From Notoacmeibacter sp. MSK16QG-6 (lineage in GTDB: Bacteria; Pseudomonadota; Alphaproteobacteria; Rhizobiales; Rhizobiaceae), in NCBI RefSeq assembly GCF_024158145.1, contig NZ_JAMYXM010000001.1:248001-312000 (forward strand): a stretch of DNA of 64,000 nucleotides, given 5' to 3'. Within the stretch, counting starts at the first letter, position 1, and each line of letters begins with the position of its first letter. The notes under the pieces were generated by a model, which had not been told where the DNA came from, did no database searches, and saw only the letters and a list, made by a program, of their open reading frames with translations. The translations under genes and the position numbers were made by a program. Shown here piece after piece: positions 59,374 to 64,000 of the stretch.

Positions 59374-59406
59374 CAGAAAATCTGATCGTTTCGACTGAAA
59401 CGAAAA

Positions 59407-59877
59407 TCAGTCGCTGGCGTCGTTGTCGTCAGACAGCGCGACTGCGGCGATCACGCCACCGACAATCACAGCGCCGCCGATTACGATAATCGGAAGAGGT
59501 GTGTTGCTGAGCGTCTGGCCATAGGCCGCCTGCTTGTCGAGCTGCGGTACGCTTGTGACGGACGCCGTTGCGAGGCACAGACCGTTTCCGGTAGCAGGCA
59601 AAATGTCAACGTCGGTATCTTGTGCGACCGATAGTTCACAGCCGGCGCCGGAAAGCTTTGCCGTGCTCTTCGTTCCCGTCGACAGACGCGCACCAGCGCC
59701 CAGAACAGCGCCTGGAGCCGCACTGGTGAAGCCCTGCTCACCCGTGATACGGACATCGCCAGTCACTTTCGATACGGTGACGTTGCCAGAAGCAACACAG
59801 GAGCAGTCCGCCGCGGAGGCGGCATTGAGCGGAAGGACTGCGAGCGCGAGCCCAAGAACGAGATTTCTGCCTAACAT
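59407..59877 (-). CDS. Small secreted four-cysteine protein, acidic tail (copy 2)
   Basis: A 156-residue exported protein and close paralogue of the one at 50.6 kb. The signal peptide ends near ASAADCSC (about residue 22). Shared blocks are DCSCVAS, KSTAKLSGAGCELSV, TDVDILPAT, GLCLATASV, AAYGQTL, a C-terminal hydrophobic helix (about 130-147) and the tail DDNDASD. GDVRITGEQG is FecR-like. An AGGGGG element lies eight bases before the ATG. A strong terminator follows, suggesting a single-gene, well-expressed transcript. Confidence 0.8.
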   Translation of the reverse strand: MLGRNLVLGLALAVLPLNAASAADCSCVASGNVTVSKVTGDVRITGEQGFTSAAPGAVLGAGARLSTGTKSTAKLSGAGCELSVAQDTDVDILPATGNGLCLATASVTSVPQLDKQAAYGQTLSNTPLPIIVIGGAVIVGGVIAAVALSDDNDASD

Positions 59878-60090
59878 GGTTGTGACCCCCTAAAGACCTA
59901 GTACAATTTTCCTAGAGCCTATCTACAGGTCTCCGACTTTGCAATATCGAGATGCTGTCTATCTTGGCCCTTAAATAGCCAAATATCATTATTGTGACAC
60001 CTTCAACACAGTCCAGCGATGTTTCTTTGGTTGGGATATGTATTGATCGTGCGGAACCAGCTTAAAAGACAAAATCGAACACCTTGCCAA

Positions 60091-61365
60091 TTAGCGCATC
60101 AGAAAAATCTGAATATCCGCGACATTGGTACCGGTCGGTCCGGTCATTAAAAGGTCGGACGATGCCGCCAGCGCCTTATAGGAATCATTATTGGCAAGCA
60201 ACGCATCGGGCGCGGCATCGGCGTTCAGCATTCGTTGCCGGCTTGCGGCATCGACGAGGCCACCCGCAGCGTCCGTCGGTCCGTCTCTGCCGTCGGTGCC
60301 GCCACTTAGAAAGCACCAATCACGTTCTATCGGCATGGTTTGACATAGGCCGGCAAAACGAAGCGCGAGCTCCTGATTGCGCCCGCCCAATCCGTCGCCG
60401 GTCACTGTTACTGAGGTTTCGCCGCCCGAAAGTATCGCCAGCGCTCCGTCCAATGCGGCTTCCTTATATGCAGCTGCATGAATTCGTTCTGCAGCTTCTT
60501 GAACATCGCCCTCAAGCCAACGGTCGAGGATCATGACCTTCCAGCCTCTTTCCCTGGCGGCATTTACAGCTGCGTAGAGGCTGATGGAGTTGCTGCCTAC
60601 GATGCGGTTGGCGACCGACCCGGTAGCCGTCTGTTTCGTATCGGTCGCAATAAGCCGATCCAGCTTTGCTCGCGGAAATCCCGCCTCGCCCGCCCGGGCG
60701 GCGGCCCGCTTAAACGCTGCCAAATTCGATGCTCCCGAAACTGTCGGTCCGCTGGCCACCACGGACGGATCGTCGCCCGGCACGTCCGAGAGGATAAGAC
60801 CGACCACACGCGCCGGATGGGCAAGACGGGCAAGCCCGCCGCCCTTGAGACGCGATGCCGCAGATCGAAGTGCGTTCATTTCGACGATGTCGGCGCCCGA
60901 TCGAAGCAATGCCTGATTAAGTGCGATCTTGTCGGAGAGTTCCAGACCGTCGACGGGATATACGGCGAGCGCCGAGCCACCCCCGCTGATAAGGACAAGC
61001 ACCAGATCGCCGTCTTCCGCCTCAGACGCCGCTCTCGCCAGCGCTTTGCCACCGGCAAGACTGCCGTCATTGGGAACCGGGTGGCCAGCAGCAATGACAT
61101 CAAGATCGCCGACCGGTTCAGCCGCCAAGTCTGTCGTCACGATAACGCCACGCCGAAGTTTGCCTTCTACCGCCGGCAAAGCCGCCTTCGCCATTGCGAC
61201 AGCGCCCTTGCCGAACGCCAGAAGCGTAACGGTTTTCGCCGCTTCGATCTCTGAAGCGTATTGCTCCAAAGCGCGCGCGGTGACCGGGCCGGGATCGGCC
61301 GCGTCTACCGCGATCCGAAACAGATCGACCGCTTCCTGCCTCAGAGCTTCGATACTTCCTGTCAT
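60091..61365 (-). CDS. gckA: Glycerate 2-kinase (MOFRL family)
   Basis: A 424-residue glycerate kinase of the GckA/TtuD class, which phosphorylates D-glycerate to 2-phosphoglycerate. N-terminal blocks LLAFGKGAVAMAKAALP and AAGHPVPNDGSLAGGKA, the LISGGGSAL loop (about residue 130), and the C-terminal MOFRL-type GDGLGGRNQELALRFAG and FLSGGTDGRDGPTDAAGG are present. It is divergent from folD across about 140 bases. Confidence 0.93.
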   Translation of the reverse strand: MTGSIEALRQEAVDLFRIAVDAADPGPVTARALEQYASEIEAAKTVTLLAFGKGAVAMAKAALPAVEGKLRRGVIVTTDLAAEPVGDLDVIAAGHPVPNDGSLAGGKALARAASEAEDGDLVLVLISGGGSALAVYPVDGLELSDKIALNQALLRSGADIVEMNALRSAASRLKGGGLARLAHPARVVGLILSDVPGDDPSVVASGPTVSGASNLAAFKRAAARAGEAGFPRAKLDRLIATDTKQTATGSVANRIVGSNSISLYAAVNAARERGWKVMILDRWLEGDVQEAAERIHAAAYKEAALDGALAILSGGETSVTVTGDGLGGRNQELALRFAGLCQTMPIERDWCFLSGGTDGRDGPTDAAGGLVDAASRQRMLNADAAPDALLANNDSYKALAASSDLLMTGPTGTNVADIQIFLMR

Positions 61366-61506
61366 AATCGTTTTTCACCCCGCAGCCGATTTCCTTTGTA
61401 AATGGCGCAGGACTTATCGCTTTCTACGGATCAAACGGTTGTCGTCGTGCGGGCGCCATGTCATAGCGCCATCACAATCGCCAACAGATCAAGGATGCCA
61501 CGCGCG

Positions 61507-62400
61507 ATGACGGCGAAAATCATCGATGGCAAGGCCTTTGCGGCAAATGTCCGCGCACGGGTCGCCGAGCATGTCGCGCGTTTGAACGAGGTGAACGGGG
61601 TTACGCCCGGCCTGGCCGTGGTTCTTGTCGGCGAGGACCCCGCCAGCGAAGTGTATGTTCGCAACAAGGGCAAACAGACCGTCGCGGTGGGCATGAACTC
61701 CTACGAACACAGGCTGCCGGCGGAGACGACGCAGGCGCAATTGCTCGAGCTTATCGACCGGCTGAATGCCGATAACGATGTCCACGGCATTCTGGTCCAA
61801 TTGCCTTTACCTGCTCATCTCGATGAAGCGCTCGTTATCAATGCAATCGCCCCGCAAAAAGATGTCGACGGGTTCCACATCAGCAATGCGGGAAAGCTGG
61901 CGACCGGACAGAAGGCGATGGTGCCCTGCACCCCACTCGGTTGCCTCATGATGCTACGCGAAATGTTCGGGTCTCTTTCGGGCAAGAATGCCGTCGTTGT
62001 CGGTCGCTCCAACATTGTCGGAAAGCCGATGGCGCAGCTTCTGCTCCGGGACAGTTGCACGGTCACGATAGCTCACAGCCGGACACAGGATCTCGGCGCG
62101 GTTTGCCGCACCGCGGATATTCTGGTCGTGGCCGTGGGCCAACCGGAGCTCATCAAAGGTGAGCACATCAAGGAAGGTGCGGTCGTCATCGACGTCGGCA
62201 TGAATCGCCTGACCACCGAAGACGGCAAGGCCAAGCTGGTAGGCGATGTCGACTTTGCAAGCGCTCGGGATCGTGCCGGCGCGATCACACCCGTTCCGGG
62301 CGGAGTCGGGCCGATGACCATCGCGTGCCTTCTGGCCAACACGCTGACCGCAGCCTGCCGGATACACGGCTTGTCAGAGCCCGGCGATCTGACCCCCTAG
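61507..62400 (+). CDS. folD: Methylenetetrahydrofolate dehydrogenase/cyclohydrolase
   Basis: A 297-residue bifunctional enzyme interconverting 5,10-methylene- and 10-formyl-tetrahydrofolate. The catalytic-region lysine is in [13 protein letters not shown], and [17 protein letters not shown] and the NADP motif [18 protein letters not shown] are intact, ending with [15 protein letters not shown]. Family members begin M-x-A-x-I-I-D-G-K, so the start is placed at 61507 although the frame stays open further upstream. Confidence 0.95.
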   Translation: MTAKIIDGKAFAANVRARVAEHVARLNEVNGVTPGLAVVLVGEDPASEVYVRNKGKQTVAVGMNSYEHRLPAETTQAQLLELIDRLNADNDVHGILVQLPLPAHLDEALVINAIAPQKDVDGFHISNAGKLATGQKAMVPCTPLGCLMMLREMFGSLSGKNAVVVGRSNIVGKPMAQLLLRDSCTVTIAHSRTQDLGAVCRTADILVVAVGQPELIKGEHIKEGAVVIDVGMNRLTTEDGKAKLVGDVDFASARDRAGAITPVPGGVGPMTIACLLANTLTAACRIHGLSEPGDLTP

Positions 62401-62410
62401 CGCCAAATTC

Positions 62411-63658
62411 TCAAGTGAGGCGATCCTTGAAGGATTTCAGATCGTAATCGGCTGCTTCCAGGCTCGATCGATCCAGTTCTATTCCGGCGGAAAGCAGACG
62501 ACGCGCCATCAGATGATCGCCAGATGCATTGACCGTCTCAAGACCGACGTAGCGGCCATCCTTGAGGCAGTGAACCAGGATACCGCCGCGATTGTTGCGA
62601 CGGACCACGCGCTCGTCGGCCTTGGCCGTCAGGCCGGCAATCTGAAGTTTGCGGTCGCCCTGATCGCTCCAGAACCAGGGAAAGCCTGAATATGGTGGAT
62701 GGTCGTTGTCGCTTGCTTCTGCGGCAAGGCGAGTTGCGACGGCCCGCGCCTGATCGGTCGCGTTCTGGACGGATTCGATGCGCATCCGCCCGTCGGCGAG
62801 CGGATGGATAAACGAAGCGCAGTCGCCGATGGCACTGATGGCCGGGTCGGCGGTCTGCAACATCGGATCGACAACGATCCCGTTATCGACGGGCAGGCCC
62901 GCTTCGCGCGCCAGTTCGTCGCGCGCGGCGACGCCCGCTGCGACAAGCACGAGATCGGCGTCCAAGCGGTCGCCATCGTCCAGCAAAACGCCACCCGCAT
63001 GGCCATCACCGCGATCAATAATCTCTTTGACACCGGTCTGAAGTCGCAGGTCGACACCGATGGAGCGATGAAATTCGTCGAAATACGCGCTCGTCTCCGG
63101 CGCGACGGCGCGAGCCATAACCCGATCAGCTAGTTCGAGCACCGTCACATCGGTGCCGAGACCCCGCGCCATGGCTGCAAATTCCAGCCCGATAAAGCCG
63201 CCGCCGATGATGGCGATGTGCCGCGCCGCGCCGATCCGTCCTCGAATGTCCTCCGCATGGGCGAGTGTACGCAGTTCCAATACGCCAGCCAGGTCAATAC
63301 CCGGTATCGGCAAGGTGCGGTTGATCGCACCGGTCGCCAGCACGAGATGATCGTAGGGTTGGCGTTCGCCATCGGCGAGAATGACCGTCTTCGCATCACG
63401 GTCTATTGCAGCGACCCGCACTTCGCTGCGTATGACGATGTCGTTATCGTCGAAAAAAGCCTGATTGCGGATCAGCAGACGATCCGGATTGCCTTCTTTC
63501 ATGTAAGTTTTGGAAAGCGGCGGTCGTTGATACGGCAAGCCCGGCTCATCACCAAACATGACGATCTTGCCTGAAAACCCTTCCTGCCTGAGGCTGGCGG
63601 CGACCTGCGCACCCGCCTGCCCTGCACCCACGATCACGATGATTTGAGCGTCGCTCAT
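62411..63658 (-). CDS. FAD-dependent ferredoxin/rubredoxin reductase-like protein
   Basis: A 415-residue flavoprotein of the ferredoxin-NAD(P) reductase type (Pyr_redox_2 with a C-terminal reductase domain). FAD motif IVIVGAGQAGAQVAASLRQ (residues 6-24), LPYQRPPLSKTY, NAD motif IAIIGGGFIGLEFAA near 150, and the second FAD motif ISAIGDCASF near 285. It would pass electrons from NAD(P)H to a ferredoxin serving an oxygenase or P450. The start at 63658 follows a GGAGG that sits inside a hairpin; a GTG at 63670 is less likely. Confidence 0.92.
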   Translation of the reverse strand: MSDAQIIVIVGAGQAGAQVAASLRQEGFSGKIVMFGDEPGLPYQRPPLSKTYMKEGNPDRLLIRNQAFFDDNDIVIRSEVRVAAIDRDAKTVILADGERQPYDHLVLATGAINRTLPIPGIDLAGVLELRTLAHAEDIRGRIGAARHIAIIGGGFIGLEFAAMARGLGTDVTVLELADRVMARAVAPETSAYFDEFHRSIGVDLRLQTGVKEIIDRGDGHAGGVLLDDGDRLDADLVLVAAGVAARDELAREAGLPVDNGIVVDPMLQTADPAISAIGDCASFIHPLADGRMRIESVQNATDQARAVATRLAAEASDNDHPPYSGFPWFWSDQGDRKLQIAGLTAKADERVVRRNNRGGILVHCLKDGRYVGLETVNASGDHLMARRLLSAGIELDRSSLEAADYDLKSFKDRLT

Positions 63659-63662
63659 AGAA

Positions 63663-63697
63663 TAAGCCACCTCCGATTTGCTGGCGGAGGTGGCTTA
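63663..63697 (-). promoter_or_regulatory. Hairpin enclosing the ribosome-binding site of the reductase gene
   Basis: A perfect 13-base inverted repeat (TAAGCCACCTCCG/CGGAGGTGGCTTA) with a nine-base spacer lies between the DoxX-family gene and the reductase gene. On the minus strand the downstream arm contains GGAGG just before the reductase ATG at 63658. Folded, it would hide the site and could also slow transcription from the upstream gene; no strong T run follows. Confidence 0.55.
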
Positions 63698-63740
63698 ACG
63701 TCTTTGACGGACACCGACAATGGCGTCGGAATAGCCCGAC

Positions 63741-64000
63741 CTAGCGAGCGAAAGAGTGGGCTTCACCCGTTGAGCGATTGCCGAGCCATCTGCCGAAAAT
63801 GCGGTCGATGCCGATCGGTCCTGCGCCGTAAACCACCAATGCCAATGCCATTGCGGCCCAAGGCAAATGGAAGTTCGCCCAAGCAGATGGGACGGTAAGC
63901 TGTATAATAGCGGTCATGACAAGGAGGCCGAGCGCCGAGAAGCGGGTCATAAGCCCCAGCACGAGAAGAACCGGCAGCAGAATTTCGAATACGCCGGACA
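63741..64000 (-). CDS. DoxX-family membrane protein, C-terminal part
   Basis: The visible 86 residues are the C-terminal part of a DoxX-like inner-membrane protein. The open frame continues beyond the window edge at 64000. Three hydrophobic segments can be seen ([47 protein letters not shown]), with the typical family ending [14 protein letters not shown]. DoxX proteins take part in thiol/redox or sulfur handling; the precise role here is unknown. Confidence 0.85.
   Translation of the reverse strand, partial: SGVFEILLPVLLVLGLMTRFSALGLLVMTAIIQLTVPSAWANFHLPWAAMALALVVYGAGPIGIDRIFGRWLGNRSTGEAHSFAR

Noticed and set aside
60478-61254. A 258-codon plus-strand frame across gckA
   Set aside because: Antisense shadow of the glycerate kinase gene, without motifs of its own.

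Overview
The window looks like a chromosomal segment of an alphaproteobacterium of the order Hyphomicrobiales (Rhizobiales). The basis is the housekeeping order recO-era-rnc-lepB-acpS-DUF2062-pyrE-rsh-rpoZ-NYN-smpB-dapA-slt, a single fused RelA/SpoT protein, an Frc-type fructose uptake system with its ROK regulator, and rhizobial-style ugd/lpsL and gckA genes. I cannot name the genus. An Aurantimonadaceae-like member is only a guess.

Region 1 (1-19.2 kb) is core genome. It holds a MscS channel, an MFS carrier, a leftward operon for RNA processing, signal peptidase, acyl-carrier activation and recombination (recO, era, rnc, lepB, acpS, DUF2062), then pyrE, rsh and rpoZ, a NYN nuclease-like protein, smpB, dapA, a Slt-type lytic transglycosylase, an alpha/beta hydrolase, an unusual acidic membrane-anchored protein with a C-terminal helix-hairpin-helix, a lone receiver protein and a Crp/Fnr regulator.

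Region 2 (19.3-25.9 kb) is sugar metabolism: galU, a fructose ABC transporter (frcB-frcC-frcA, leftward) divergent from a ROK regulator and a fructokinase, and a tRNA-Ser(GCU) gene.

Region 3 (26-47.7 kb) is a surface-polysaccharide locus that reads as more AT-rich than its flanks. About 18 kb is one leftward transcription unit, starting with an EPS-associated MarR-type regulator at 44.7 kb and ending with a DegT/StrS aminotransferase at 26.7 kb. It encodes nucleotide-sugar synthesis (WbpA, WbpB, WbpD, WbpI and a uronate 4-epimerase), a Wzx flippase, a Wzy polymerase, a PglC/WcaJ-like initiating transferase, two glycosyltransferases, a deacetylase, two sulfotransferases each next to a GNAT/FemAB protein, and an acetyltransferase. 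Many neighbours overlap by ATGA. Between wbpD and wzx lies a 41-codon remnant that I read as an internally deleted wbpE aminotransferase. A CapD/WbpM-type 4,6-dehydratase and a Nudix hydrolase run rightward at the other end.

Region 4 (47.8-59.9 kb) holds a KpsF-type isomerase, a Wza-like export lipoprotein, a CpsB/YwqE-like PHP phosphatase, two paralogous small secreted four-cysteine proteins with acidic tails and strong terminators, a DUF2793 protein, ugd, lpsL, a second O-antigen polymerase/ligase and a fused mannose-1-phosphate guanylyltransferase/AGE-epimerase. Region 5 (60-64 kb) returns to general metabolism: glycerate kinase, folD, a ferredoxin-reductase-like flavoprotein and a DoxX-family gene cut by the window edge.

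Together, galU, ugd and lpsL supply UDP-glucose, UDP-glucuronate and UDP-galacturonate; the wbp genes supply diacetamido-uronic acid precursors; and the Wzx/Wzy/Wza-type genes assemble and export a probably sulfated, acylated acidic glycan.
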